Of a DNA stretch of 64,000 bases, positions 18,324 through 27,417 are shown piece by piece. This stretch comes from Exiguobacterium acetylicum. Lineage in GTDB: Bacteria > Bacillota > Bacilli > Exiguobacteriales > Exiguobacteriaceae. The stretch lies in contig NZ_CP082333.1 in assembly GCF_019890935.1 (NCBI RefSeq), positions 2,258,001 to 2,322,000 on the forward strand, in the 5' to 3' direction. The notes under the pieces were generated by a model. It searched no databases. It was not told the origin of the DNA and saw only the letters and a list, made by a program, of their open reading frames with translations. Numbering within the stretch: position 1 is the first letter of the stretch; every line of letters starts with the position of its first letter. A program made the position numbers and the translations under genes.

Positions 18324-19664
18324 TCACCGGTTCACAGCTTTTGCGGAAGGTGTCGTCTCTTCTGATGTCATGACGTCATCTTCGAGCCCTTCGAACAAGT
18401 CTTCGTTTAATGCAAACGTATCCATGAACTGCGCAATCCGCTCGTCGGCATCTGGCTTCGCTGCCGCATCTTTGATGTAAGACAACGGTTCACGCAACAA
18501 CTGGTTGATGATCGATTTCATGTGTTTGCCAATGACGGTTTTTTCACGTTTCGACATATCCGGTAACTTCCGTTCCAAGCTTTGCATCGTTTCTTGTTGA
18601 ATGCGTAACGCCTGGTCTCGTAATTCCGTGATGATCGGTACGACACCAAGTGTCGTCATCCAACCTTCGAACTCAGCGATTGCTGCTTCAATCCGTTGTT
18701 CGATCTTCGCTGCTTCCTTCATCCGTTCCGCCATGTTTTGTTGGACGATCGATGTCAAATCATCGACATCGTACAAATGAACACCTGGCAAGTCACCGAC
18801 GGTCGGTTCAATATCGCGTGGTACGGCGATGTCGATCAAGAGGAATGGACGATCGTGACGGAACAGCTGTGCTGCCGCGATGTCTTCCCGTTTGATGATG
18901 GCCCGTTTGGCACCCGTTGAAGAGATGACGATGTCTGCCCGAAGCAAACCGCACTGCATCTCGTTAATCGAATGTGCCGATCCTTCGAACCGATTCGCGA
19001 CCTCTTCTGCTTTAGCTAACGTCCGGTTAAAGACCGTGATATCGCGTGCCCCTGCTTCATATAGGTTAAGCGTCGTCAATTCGCCAGTTTCTCCCGCACC
19101 GATGACGACGATTGATTTATCTTCAAGCGATCCGAGTAACTGTTCGGCAAGCGTGACAGCAGCAGCACTGACAGAAACGGCATTTTCACCGATTCCAGTT
19201 TCTGCGTGAGCCCGTTTGGCGAGCGTGACCGCTTCTTTGAAGAGTTTATTGAAGACCGTTCCTGTCGTTTCAAGCTTCTGCGCCATGAAGAAGCTTGTCT
19301 TGACTTGACCAAGAATCTGCGTTTCACCGACGATCATCGAATCAAGTCCACTCGTCACGCGGAACAGATGCTTCATCGCATCGAATCCTTCATGGATGAA
19401 GAGATACGGCTCAAGTTCCTCCATCGTCAATCCGAACCAGTTTGCAAGGAAACGTTTCGTATAATACCGTCCTGTATGTGGCTGATCCGTCACGACGTAC
19501 AGTTCCGTCCGGTTACATGTCGAGACGATGACACTTTCAAAAATACTTTTTTCATCGCGCAATGCGACGACCGCTCCCTTCATCTCATGCTCCCCAAATG
19601 AGACTTGTTCGCGTATTGATACAGGCGCTGTTTTGTTATTCAAGCCGACCACTACGATATGCAT
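18324..19664 (-). CDS. hemA: Glutamyl-tRNA reductase
   Basis: The first committed enzyme of C5 haem synthesis, reducing glutamyl-tRNA to glutamate-1-semialdehyde with NADPH. It has 446 residues. The catalytic Cys lies in STCNRTELY (about residues 48-56). The family signature HLFRVTSGLDSMIVGETQILGQVK-like block is at about 99-122, the NADPH domain reads VVIGAGETG, and a C-terminal dimerisation helix follows. AGGGG lies eight nt before the start. It leads the hem operon from a promoter carrying a PerR-type box. Confidence 0.97.
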   Translation of the reverse strand: MHIVVVGLNNKTAPVSIREQVSFGEHEMKGAVVALRDEKSIFESVIVSTCNRTELYVVTDQPHTGRYYTKRFLANWFGLTMEELEPYLFIHEGFDAMKHLFRVTSGLDSMIVGETQILGQVKTSFFMAQKLETTGTVFNKLFKEAVTLAKRAHAETGIGENAVSVSAAAVTLAEQLLGSLEDKSIVVIGAGETGELTTLNLYEAGARDITVFNRTLAKAEEVANRFEGSAHSINEMQCGLLRADIVISSTGAKRAIIKREDIAAAQLFRHDRPFLLIDIAVPRDIEPTVGDLPGVHLYDVDDLTSIVQQNMAERMKEAAKIEQRIEAAIAEFEGWMTTLGVVPIITELRDQALRIQQETMQSLERKLPDMSKREKTVIGKHMKSIINQLLREPLSYIKDAAAKPDADERIAQFMDTFALNEDLFEGLEDDVMTSEETTPSAKAVNR

Positions 19665-19725
19665 GCGCTCTACCCCTTACGTCCAAAGATTTCGTTCCGA
19701 TCTATCTTTTCGTTCTCTATCCTAC

Positions 19726-19753
19726 ATTATAACCATTATAAAAAAGATTCCAA
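19726..19753 (-). promoter_or_regulatory. Promoter of the hem operon
   Basis: A -35 TTGGAA (19753-19748) and a perfect -10 TATAAT (19731-19726) are 16 nt apart, about 60 nt upstream of the hemA start codon. Confidence 0.7.
19727..19741. promoter_or_regulatory. Candidate PerR box over the hemA promoter
   Basis: The minus strand reads TTATAATGGTTATAA, which differs at one position from the B. subtilis Per box TTATAATNATTATAA, and it overlaps the -10 element. In B. subtilis the hemAXCDBL operon is a known PerR target, so peroxide-induced haem synthesis is the likely reading here. Confidence 0.75.
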
Positions 19754-19842
19754 TCAATTTATAAACTAAAATGAGTCGAAGTTGTGAAATCTTCTTCATT
19801 TTTTCTCTTCTTCTACCTTATCCCTCTCTCATGAAAATCACA

Positions 19843-19873
19843 AACCCTCTGCTCCTAAAAAGGTCAGAGGGTT
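19843..19873 (-). terminator. Terminator after the AI-2E family gene
   Basis: A perfect 9-bp stem AACCCTCTG/CAGAGGGTT with a 13-nt loop, just after the stop codon of the last gene of the inserted operon. The tail TTTGTGATTTT is a weak T tract. Confidence 0.65.
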
Positions 19874-19878
19874 ACACT

Positions 19879-21021
19879 TTACTTCAAGGATTCAGGTGGT
19901 ACTGTCACGTCCGGTACGTCGAGACGTTGCTGACGTAAACGATAGATCCGAGCGATATTTTGAACAACGACTTTTGTGACCGCATAGGTCGGAACTGCTA
20001 GGATGACACCAATGATCCCACCGATTTTCCCAGCAACGAGCAAGACGATGATGATCGTCAGCGGATGAACCTTGAGTGTCTTTCCTTGGACATAAGGAGA
20101 AATCAAGTTCGACTCGATTTGCTGCGCGACGACGATCGTGATGATCGCATAGACGGCTTTGATCGGATCATCGATGAACCCGACGATGACTGCCGGAACG
20201 GCACCGATGTAGGGACCAAGATACGGAATGATGTTCGTGACCATACAGAATAAGGCAAGCAGTAACGCATATTGAATATCTGAGATGAAGAAGCCAATCA
20301 ATGACATGAGACCGACACAGATCGAGACGATGACTTGTCCATTGACATAATGCTTCACTGTCACATGCATGTCGTGCAAGATTTTACGCGTTTCTGTTTC
20401 ATAGCTTTTCGGCAACAGCTTGACGACGGAATCCGGAAACTTATAGCCGTCAAGCAACATATAAACTAAGATGAACGGCACTAAGACGATGATTAAGACA
20501 GTCGAAGAGATGACACCAAAAATCGTTCCGACAGACGTCGAGACAGACTTAAAGACTGTACCGATATACGACGTTGCTTCATTCGTCCATTTGTCAAACA
20601 AGTCCGTATTCTCGTGAACCCATGTCGAGATGAAACGATTGTTCATCAATTGATCGCGTAAATTTAACGTCTGATCGCGCAATTCAACGACGAGTGTCGG
20701 AATGCTTGTCGCAAAATCCGTCACCTGCTCGACTAAGATCGGTCCGATGGATGCAACCGCAATCGTCAGGATCGTAATGAAACTAAGCAAGACGATCAAG
20801 ACGGCAAGACCACGCTTCTTAACCCGTTTTTGTAGTGCGTCCACGATGCCAAGCGTAAAATAATAGAAGATCCCTGCGATGATCAATGGCGGGAAGATCA
20901 AGGCCAACATGACACGAATCGGCTGGAATAAAAATGAAATTTTCGTTCCAACCCAGATGACGAGAAAAATCACTAATATCCAGATTAATGCTTTAAACCA
21001 CTTGTTTCGTAACAACTCCAC
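19879..21021 (-). CDS. AI-2E family transporter (permease-like membrane protein)
   Basis: A 380-residue integral membrane protein. Hydrophobic helices near the N terminus (10-30, 33-55, 70-95) are followed by a soluble stretch (95-160) and then helices to residue 355, the AI-2E/YtvI/YubA layout. The blocks NIIPYLGPYIGAVPA and PYVQGKTLKVHPL match the family. The start is GTG at 21021 with GGGGGA eight nt upstream. It is 27 nt downstream of the glycosyltransferase and shares its transcript. Family members have varied roles, including sodium/proton antiport and autoinducer export; the substrate here is unknown. The location raises a link to surface glycan export, as inference only. Confidence 0.8.
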   Translation of the reverse strand: MELLRNKWFKALIWILVIFLVIWVGTKISFLFQPIRVMLALIFPPLIIAGIFYYFTLGIVDALQKRVKKRGLAVLIVLLSFITILTIAVASIGPILVEQVTDFATSIPTLVVELRDQTLNLRDQLMNNRFISTWVHENTDLFDKWTNEATSYIGTVFKSVSTSVGTIFGVISSTVLIIVLVPFILVYMLLDGYKFPDSVVKLLPKSYETETRKILHDMHVTVKHYVNGQVIVSICVGLMSLIGFFISDIQYALLLALFCMVTNIIPYLGPYIGAVPAVIVGFIDDPIKAVYAIITIVVAQQIESNLISPYVQGKTLKVHPLTIIIVLLVAGKIGGIIGVILAVPTYAVTKVVVQNIARIYRLRQQRLDVPDVTVPPESLK

Positions 21022-21048
21022 CTAACTTATCCCCCTCATACCTATTCG

Positions 21049-22482
21049 TCAGCCGACTTTTTCCTCGGTGACGTCTTCGAGACGTTGGCGCTCCATCTGC
21101 CCCCAGTGTCCTCGACCAGTCAAGAATTGAATCAATCCTCCTAGCTTGAAGAAGACGAGAATCGGACGGTACCAGAACGACTCGGTTAAGGACCATAGAT
21201 ACAACCGAATCAATTCTTTGACGTTCTTGAATCGGTGCATCGTCCACTCTTCCAATAATACGGCACCTGCTGACAATAGGGAACCATAGAGTAAAGCGAC
21301 AACCAGCAAGACGATCCCAAATTCAAAGTTAAGTGTACCGACGAGCAAGTTGAGCGGAATGATGAAATAACCGATCAGTTCGACGATTGGTCCGAGTAGT
21401 TCAATCAAAAAGAAATACAACATCGAGACGCTACCAACAGAACCATATTTCGGATTGCCAATCATCCGTTTATGGGTCCAGAGTGTCTCAGCAAGACCAC
21501 GATGCCAACGTGTTCGCTGTGAACGTAACACTTCCATCGATTCTGGAGCTTGTGTCCAACAAACTGGTGCTGGAACATACTCGATGCGTTTATCGAGTTT
21601 ATTTTCCTTCATGTACCGATGCAAACGGACGACAAGCTCCATGTCCTCACCGACAAGCCCCTCTTTATATCCCCCCGCCTTAACGACGATACTCTTTTGG
21701 AACAATCCGAAGGCACCGGAGACGATCAACAAGATGTTGAAGCGGCTAAGACCAAGGCGACCGAACAAGAATGCTCGGAAATATTCAATCATCTGCATCA
21801 GGACGATTCGTTGTTTCGGTGTCCGAATCTCGACGATTTCGCCGCCTTCAATCGTACAACCGTTAACGAGGAAGATCGAACCACATGTCGCGACGACTTC
21901 TTCATCTGACTCGACAATTGGCTTCATGACTTTCAACAACGCATCACGCTCTAAAATCGAATCCGCGTCGAGTGAACAGAAATACGGATAACTCGAGTGG
22001 TCGATACCGGCATTCAGGGCATCTGCCTTTCCACCATTCTCTTTATCGATGACGATCAAACGACTGTCAATCCGGGATCGATAGACCTGCTTGATTGGTT
22101 TTGAACCGATCAAGATACGTGGATACTGGATTTCTTTCTCTAACTCATACGCACGAAACAGTTCATCCATCGTTCCGTCCTTTGAACCATCGTTAATGAC
22201 GAGTACCTCATGCTCCGGATAGTCAAGCGCTAGCAAGGCCTGGACACTTGAGACAATCGTATATTCTTCATTATAGGCCGGAACAAGGATACTGACCGGT
22301 CGTGTATAGAGAGACCGCATCAACGGTAAATAAGAACTTTCTTTCCGGCGGAAACGTTGCCGACGCACCATCTGAGCAGAAATCAAATAAAGCGTCGAAT
22401 AGAATACGATGACGAGTAACATATAAATCAATACGGTCCAGGAAAGGACTTCAATAATGGCTTGGATTGTCTCAGACGACAT
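21049..22482 (-). CDS. Processive family 2 glycosyltransferase (BcsA/PgaC/HAS-like)
   Basis: A 477-residue membrane glycosyltransferase expected to polymerise a sugar from a nucleotide donor and pass the chain across the membrane. An N-terminal helix (15-37) precedes the GT-A domain (60-330), which has all key residues: Asp98 in VINDG, DAD at 172-174, ED at 279-280, and QRTRW at 322-326 (the QxxRW motif of processive synthases). Several helices follow (355-430). No PilZ domain is present, so there is no built-in c-di-GMP control. The start overlaps the HEAT gene by 11 nt with GGAG ten nt upstream. The product (cellulose-, hyaluronan- or PNAG-like) cannot be told from sequence alone. Confidence 0.88.
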   Translation of the reverse strand: MSSETIQAIIEVLSWTVLIYMLLVIVFYSTLYLISAQMVRRQRFRRKESSYLPLMRSLYTRPVSILVPAYNEEYTIVSSVQALLALDYPEHEVLVINDGSKDGTMDELFRAYELEKEIQYPRILIGSKPIKQVYRSRIDSRLIVIDKENGGKADALNAGIDHSSYPYFCSLDADSILERDALLKVMKPIVESDEEVVATCGSIFLVNGCTIEGGEIVEIRTPKQRIVLMQMIEYFRAFLFGRLGLSRFNILLIVSGAFGLFQKSIVVKAGGYKEGLVGEDMELVVRLHRYMKENKLDKRIEYVPAPVCWTQAPESMEVLRSQRTRWHRGLAETLWTHKRMIGNPKYGSVGSVSMLYFFLIELLGPIVELIGYFIIPLNLLVGTLNFEFGIVLLVVALLYGSLLSAGAVLLEEWTMHRFKNVKELIRLYLWSLTESFWYRPILVFFKLGGLIQFLTGRGHWGQMERQRLEDVTEEKVG

Positions 22483-23494
22483 GATGCTTCATCTCCTTTG
22501 CCAACCGTTCTGTAGCTTTTTGACGCGCATAGCGGTCGGGATGTGTACTTGATACCTTCGCCAACTGTTCGATTCCACCACAAGCAAGTAGTGCATCAAA
22601 GGCTGCCGTCCGAACCCACCAAGAGCGACTACCGACGAACGGCAGGATCGCTGATATCGCATCGTCTGGAACGACGTGCTCTAAGAAACGAAGGGCAAGC
22701 ATCTGCTCGACCCAACTTGATTCTTCTTCCAAGTAAGGGACATACAATTTCCAGTCTTCCTCAAGTCCAATCCGAGTAAGCGCGCGAAGGGCACGTTTTC
22801 GAATTTCCGGATTTTCATCCGTTGTCTTGTCACGGACGAGTGCGATATAACGGGTCTCATCTCGATCAAAGATCAGCTGTAGAATCGCTAACTTAAACGA
22901 TAACGTCAATTCTTCAAAAGCAGTCACCCATTCTGTCAAATCTTGACTACGACCGACAGCAAGGATAGCGCCAAAGAAGCTAATCTCATTTTCTTGTTTA
23001 GCAATCGCAATCGCATCTTGCGGGGATAAGGAGACAAGTGTCCGGACGATGACATCGCTCTCCTCTTTTTCAATTGCCTTCCCCCAACGCGCATGAATCA
23101 TTGGTGCGACTGCAACCAAACGGAATTGTGAAACGGCTTCATAGGCGTTCAAGCGGCGGTCGATCCGCCGCTGCTTCAATTGTTGCTCATAATACGCTTG
23201 CATATTCGCAGCGACGAAAGCTTGTATACGTTCAAGATGAACCGGTGTTGCCGTCAAGTTAGACAACGCGAACAATTCAAGCTCCGCTAAATCTTCGTTT
23301 CCTTTTTGAATCGCTGGCATATCTTGACGTTCACTTGTCGCATAGTCATAAATGTCATCTCGAAAGGCAAGCTGCCAATCGCGACGCGCATGCTCACGAT
23401 TGGCGCGTTTTCGTTTTTGAACGACAAGATAGATCAATGCTCCACCTTGTAAGAAGATGAGTACGACGATGAATACTAGAATCGCCTGCATCAT
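22472..23494 (-). CDS. Membrane-anchored HEAT-repeat protein
   Basis: A 340-residue protein with one N-terminal membrane helix (about 4-25) followed by basic residues. The rest is alpha-helical, with HEAT-like repeats clearest from about 195 to 325 (NPEIRKRALRALTRIGL, SWVEQMLALRFLEHV, SWWVRTAAFDALLACGG). The repeats should lie in the cytoplasm. The start is ATG at 23494, which overlaps the stop of the receiver-like gene as ATGA. HEAT repeats are protein-binding scaffolds, so I infer that it joins the glycosyltransferase to the receiver-like protein. Confidence 0.78.
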   Translation of the reverse strand: MMQAILVFIVVLIFLQGGALIYLVVQKRKRANREHARRDWQLAFRDDIYDYATSERQDMPAIQKGNEDLAELELFALSNLTATPVHLERIQAFVAANMQAYYEQQLKQRRIDRRLNAYEAVSQFRLVAVAPMIHARWGKAIEKEESDVIVRTLVSLSPQDAIAIAKQENEISFFGAILAVGRSQDLTEWVTAFEELTLSFKLAILQLIFDRDETRYIALVRDKTTDENPEIRKRALRALTRIGLEEDWKLYVPYLEEESSWVEQMLALRFLEHVVPDDAISAILPFVGSRSWWVRTAAFDALLACGGIEQLAKVSSTHPDRYARQKATERLAKEMKHHVV

Positions 23495-24237
23495 CGGCCG
23501 TCCTCGACTTTGCGAATCCACGCACGGAACTCTTCGATTTTCAGTGGAAGCGTCATGATGTAATCAACACCACGATCAATCGCTAGGACATGATCACGTT
23601 CGCGGTTATACATCGAGATCATCATCGATTGGAATGGTGCGACACTCTGTTGTTTCGCTCGCAGCAACAGTTCCAGTCCATCCGCTCGCGGCAATGCGGA
23701 CGTAAACACGAGTAGGTACGGACGGGATGCCACATACTCATCAAGAAACGTCTCCGCTCGCTCGAACGTCACGAAGCGTTCGAAGCGGTCCGTCAGTTCC
23801 CGTTCCATCATCCGACGGATATGCGGATCTTCCGTTACGACGATGACGTCTGCGATATGATGGATCTTCTTATAACGCGCAAGACGATCGAGAACAAGTT
23901 CTCGCGACAACGTCGCCGGTAGCACTTCACGTGCATTCTCTAACCCATAGAAAGAGGGTTCCGTATTAAAGTAGACGACGGGAATCCGCTCCTCGATGAC
24001 GGGTTTGCTTGCGAGAACGACATCCGCATAGGAAATGTCCGTCCGCACGCACCACCCTTCCTCGATCAGACCATTGATCGTCTCCGGCATTTGTCCGACC
24101 GTGTGTACGAATAAGGTATTCGCTGTTGATTCGCGGACAGTCTCTTCCGTCCATTCGATCGTCGAACTGACCTCACGATCTTGAGTTGTTGCTTCAAACG
24201 ACTGGTGGATCAACTTCCACATCTCTTCACGTCGCAT
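23491..24237 (-). CDS. Degenerate receiver-domain protein (pseudo-response regulator)
   Basis: A 248-residue soluble protein. Residues 128-245 fit a CheY-like receiver fold: the acidic pair Glu136-Asp137 is kept, but the phosphoacceptor Asp position in LLVFTSALPRADG is Thr179, and the usual Lys before Pro is Leu230. Normal phosphorylation is therefore unlikely. Residues 40-120 form a second Rossmann-like region that I cannot assign. No DNA-binding output domain follows, so it probably acts by protein contact. The ATG follows the stop of the glycosidase-like gene directly, and its end overlaps the HEAT gene. Confidence 0.72.
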   Translation of the reverse strand: MRREEMWKLIHQSFEATTQDREVSSTIEWTEETVRESTANTLFVHTVGQMPETINGLIEEGWCVRTDISYADVVLASKPVIEERIPVVYFNTEPSFYGLENAREVLPATLSRELVLDRLARYKKIHHIADVIVVTEDPHIRRMMERELTDRFERFVTFERAETFLDEYVASRPYLLVFTSALPRADGLELLLRAKQQSVAPFQSMMISMYNRERDHVLAIDRGVDYIMTLPLKIEEFRAWIRKVEDGR

Positions 24238-27200
24238 TTAGTTTCCTCCCTCAGTGAATGCTTTTTTCATTGTATGATAGACCGGTTTTAATTCTTCCCG
24301 CTGTTGTGGATTCGTCCACTCGGCCCAGTTATAGAAACCACGATCCTTCTCTGGAATACGTGTCTCACCGACTTGACCTGTGACTTCGATTCCTTCCGTG
24401 ATCATCTTCGCTTCGAGTCCATCTTTCCAGAAGTCCCCGATGATTTCATGTTTACTTGGATCACGCATATTCAAGACCATCCATGGAATACGAAGTTCAA
24501 CGGTTGGTTTCGTGACATCTGAGATATCCGTCAAGATGTCATCCGGCTCTCCTTCATGTAAAACACCCGTGTCCCATTTAATAGCAGGTTTGACGATTTT
24601 TTTCGTCACCGGGTCTCGTCTTGCATAATCGAGCATTTGATAGATTGGAACGAACTTGCCGCTGTCTTTTTGATCAGAAGGAGGTTTCACCATCTCAAAC
24701 GGCATCTTCAGACCATAGTGGTAGCGGAAGATATCATATCGTGTGTCAACATCAAGACGTGCTTTTTGATCAATTGTCAAACGGTATTCGGCTCCTTCGT
24801 CAAGCGTCAACGGACCGACTTTCGTATTCCCGTCATTCGGTTTCGTCGATAGTGCAAGTGTCGTCGGCTCCGCTTTCTTCCGGTCGATGCGCAAGTAGAG
24901 ATATGCCTCGTCAGAAGTCATATAAATCGCTTGATCCTTATTTTCAGCAACTGGAGCATACCCTTTCCAGTCATCCAGTTTCCCGTCAATGACGATATCC
25001 GAACGAAGGAAACCAAGCATCCCGAAATGTTGCTCACTCGTCTGGACATTCGACCAATGTGGACGAGTATCCGCATCATCATAATCCATCGTATTCCATG
25101 TCCGTTTGAACCATTCATCTTGCCAGATGAAGACGAGTCCACCAGCCGTCTTGACGTCCTTGATGTCTTGATAGAGCTGTGCGACGAGTTCACCTTGTTT
25201 CTTTTCACTGACATGTCCTTGATCGAAACCATTCGGTCCAAGGTGTGTCTTCCCGCGTGAACTTGGAATTCCGAATTCTGATACGAGTAACGGCATATCA
25301 TGATAGTCTTTCATTTCTTTCAAATAACGAGCGTAGGATTCAGAACCCTTATCTGCTTTTTGACTGTATTCTTCCTTGATGAACGAAGGATAATACGGAT
25401 AGATGTGATAAGACGCAAACAAGCCACCTGGGAAATCCTTCGTTGCTTTCAAATGATTGAAATCGATCGAGACGAGATCTTGCTCTTCTTCAACTTCTTT
25501 CGGGTGTTTCAACGGATCCGTTGTTGGCCAGTTCGTCGAACCAATCGGTCGAGTCGTGCCGTACTCTTTGATTTCGTGTGCTGTCGCTGTATCCATCCGA
25601 CCAGCAAGCCACGATTCGAATGGGGACGCCTCTTTTGTCGTCGTCACGTATTTCCCTTCGAAACGTGTGCCTTTGTTCTTTTTATTCGTCTCAACGACGG
25701 CTTCCGGTAACCATTCGATTCCGAAGACGAATGCTGAAACGTATTGCGAGACGTCCGATGTATATGTTCCAGAAGCATGACCGACGACTTCCTTGACGAC
25801 GGCGTTTCCATGAATGACATCGACCATTCGTTTGGCTTCTGTATCCGTCATCTTCAAGAAGTCTGGCTCAAAAGCATTCTTCAACTCTTCAAATGGTTTT
25901 TCCTCAACCCACATACCTTGCATTAAATAAATCGGTTGCTTCGCCCGTTCGTTATACGCTTTTAATGCATCGTAAAAAGCAGGAGGATGCAATGTATACA
26001 CGCGAATCGTATTGACACCCAACTCGCCGATTTCCTTTAGCCAACGATCATATTCATTCCTACTGATGGCATGTTCCCCGGGAAATGCCCCCGGTCGACC
26101 GAGCCCGACGTTAACACCTTTGACGAAATACGGCTTCCATTCGCCATCTTGATACATCTCAAGCGTGTCCTGTCCTTCACGTGCTCGTGTTCGTAGTTCT
26201 TGATTACCAACTTTCGTTTGAGAGAGTGGTTTGACTTTCGCAGCATGCGTCGAGACACGTTTTGTATCTTCTAGAATTCGTGTCAGGGTCGGGGCATAAA
26301 TCTTCCAAAAGAATGCTGATTCACTCTCTGCACTATCGAGGATGAACTGTTTACGGAACCAGTCAAGACCACTGTATCGATAGTAGCGCGGGATATCCGC
26401 AACGTCGGTGTAGTCCCCAGCAAAATAGTGTCCACTTCCTTGCGTGACATACGCTGGGAACTCAAGCGGCAACTGATACTTCCGAAGCATCGCTTGGGTC
26501 TGCTTTGACGGTTTCCAAGAAAAATGCGCTTGTTGCTCGCCACCATCTAGCTCTAAAATCTCGAACCAGTAGTTATAGCGTACTTCGTCTTTCGCACTTC
26601 CCTTGTTCTGGTCCCATTTATAAAGAAGTGGCGTGTCATCATTAACAAAGAATGCTTTTTCCGTTGAGTCATTGATGAAAACATAACCTGGACCAGATAG
26701 TTTGAACTCTTTTTCTTTCGCCTGCGCTTTTAATTGAGCTACGACGTTCTTCTCAAGACCTTGCAATTTTGTTAAATCCGGGAAAAAACGACCAATCCAT
26801 CCTGTCCAAGCGGTTCCGAATAATTGGCGGAACGCATTGGAACGTTCGACTGACGTCGGACTTGCCGCCGTATTGAACTCCGCCACGACCGTTTTCCCTT
26901 GCGAAATGGCTTCGGTCGCGAGCTCGACGTCTTCCGTCGTCAAGCCACCACGATGTTCTTTTTTTCCGTTGACGTCATATGACCTTCCATACGTATCCGT
27001 AAACAACAGCACATCTGCTTTAGAGGCTTGTTGTAACATTTTTTCACCTTGTGTACCGTCGTAACGGTTGATGTAGTCCGAATATGCATAATCCTGCCCT
27101 TGCGTATTTCGGATCTTTAAGTGATTCAATAACCACGTCGTTCCGGCATGCTCTCGCTCCTCCGTTCCGTTCGTGTAATCAAATAGTGCAATGTTTAATG

Positions 27201-27285
27201 TCTTTTCCTGTTTCAAGAACCAAATGGCAAATGGTGTCAGAATGAGTAAGACGACGATTGCGAACGTCCATTTATAACGCCTCAT
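24238..27285 (-). CDS. Membrane-anchored glycoside-hydrolase-like protein with C-terminal CBM9/DOMON-like domain
   Basis: A 1015-residue protein. One N-terminal helix (about 6-24) anchors it, with the bulk outside. Residues 30-380 are an unassigned N-terminal region. Residues 385-730 look like a GH2/GH5/GH72-type TIM barrel (KGVNVGLGRPGAFPGE, LGVNTIRVYTLHPP). The candidate catalytic acids are Glu524 (FGIEW) and Glu670 (LLVSEFG). Residues 763-1000 resemble a CBM9/DOMON-like sugar-binding domain (IDGKLDDWKGY, AYLYLRID). The start is ATG at 27285 with GGGAGG ten nt upstream, preferred over GTG at 27303. It leads the five-gene inserted operon. A role in trimming or transferring the polymer made by the glycosyltransferase is inferred. 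Confidence 0.78.
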   Translation of the reverse strand: MRRYKWTFAIVVLLILTPFAIWFLKQEKTLNIALFDYTNGTEEREHAGTTWLLNHLKIRNTQGQDYAYSDYINRYDGTQGEKMLQQASKADVLLFTDTYGRSYDVNGKKEHRGGLTTEDVELATEAISQGKTVVAEFNTAASPTSVERSNAFRQLFGTAWTGWIGRFFPDLTKLQGLEKNVVAQLKAQAKEKEFKLSGPGYVFINDSTEKAFFVNDDTPLLYKWDQNKGSAKDEVRYNYWFEILELDGGEQQAHFSWKPSKQTQAMLRKYQLPLEFPAYVTQGSGHYFAGDYTDVADIPRYYRYSGLDWFRKQFILDSAESESAFFWKIYAPTLTRILEDTKRVSTHAAKVKPLSQTKVGNQELRTRAREGQDTLEMYQDGEWKPYFVKGVNVGLGRPGAFPGEHAISRNEYDRWLKEIGELGVNTIRVYTLHPPAFYDALKAYNERAKQPIYLMQGMWVEEKPFEELKNAFEPDFLKMTDTEAKRMVDVIHGNAVVKEVVGHASGTYTSDVSQYVSAFVFGIEWLPEAVVETNKKNKGTRFEGKYVTTTKEASPFESWLAGRMDTATAHEIKEYGTTRPIGSTNWPTTDPLKHPKEVEEEQDLVSIDFNHLKATKDFPGGLFASYHIYPYYPSFIKEEYSQKADKGSESYARYLKEMKDYHDMPLLVSEFGIPSSRGKTHLGPNGFDQGHVSEKKQGELVAQLYQDIKDVKTAGGLVFIWQDEWFKRTWNTMDYDDADTRPHWSNVQTSEQHFGMLGFLRSDIVIDGKLDDWKGYAPVAENKDQAIYMTSDEAYLYLRIDRKKAEPTTLALSTKPNDGNTKVGPLTLDEGAEYRLTIDQKARLDVDTRYDIFRYHYGLKMPFEMVKPPSDQKDSGKFVPIYQMLDYARRDPVTKKIVKPAIKWDTGVLHEGEPDDILTDISDVTKPTVELRIPWMVLNMRDPSKHEIIGDFWKDGLEAKMITEGIEVTGQVGETRIPEKDRGFYNWAEWTNPQQREELKPVYHTMKKAFTEGGN

Positions 27286-27417
27286 ATTGGCATAGCCTCC
27301 CACTAGAACAATTTGTTCCTATCATTGTAACGTGAATCAAATGATGTTCATATATTGGAAATCAAATATGATGGAAGGAAATGATTAGATGCTACTTTTA
27401 GATTACTTTACCCCTAA

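Noticed and set aside
21049-22482. The glycosyltransferase operon as the B. subtilis ydaJKLMN polysaccharide locus
   Set aside because: No GGDEF protein, no YdaN/BcsB-like protein and no deacetylase-like membrane protein are present, so the gene set differs.
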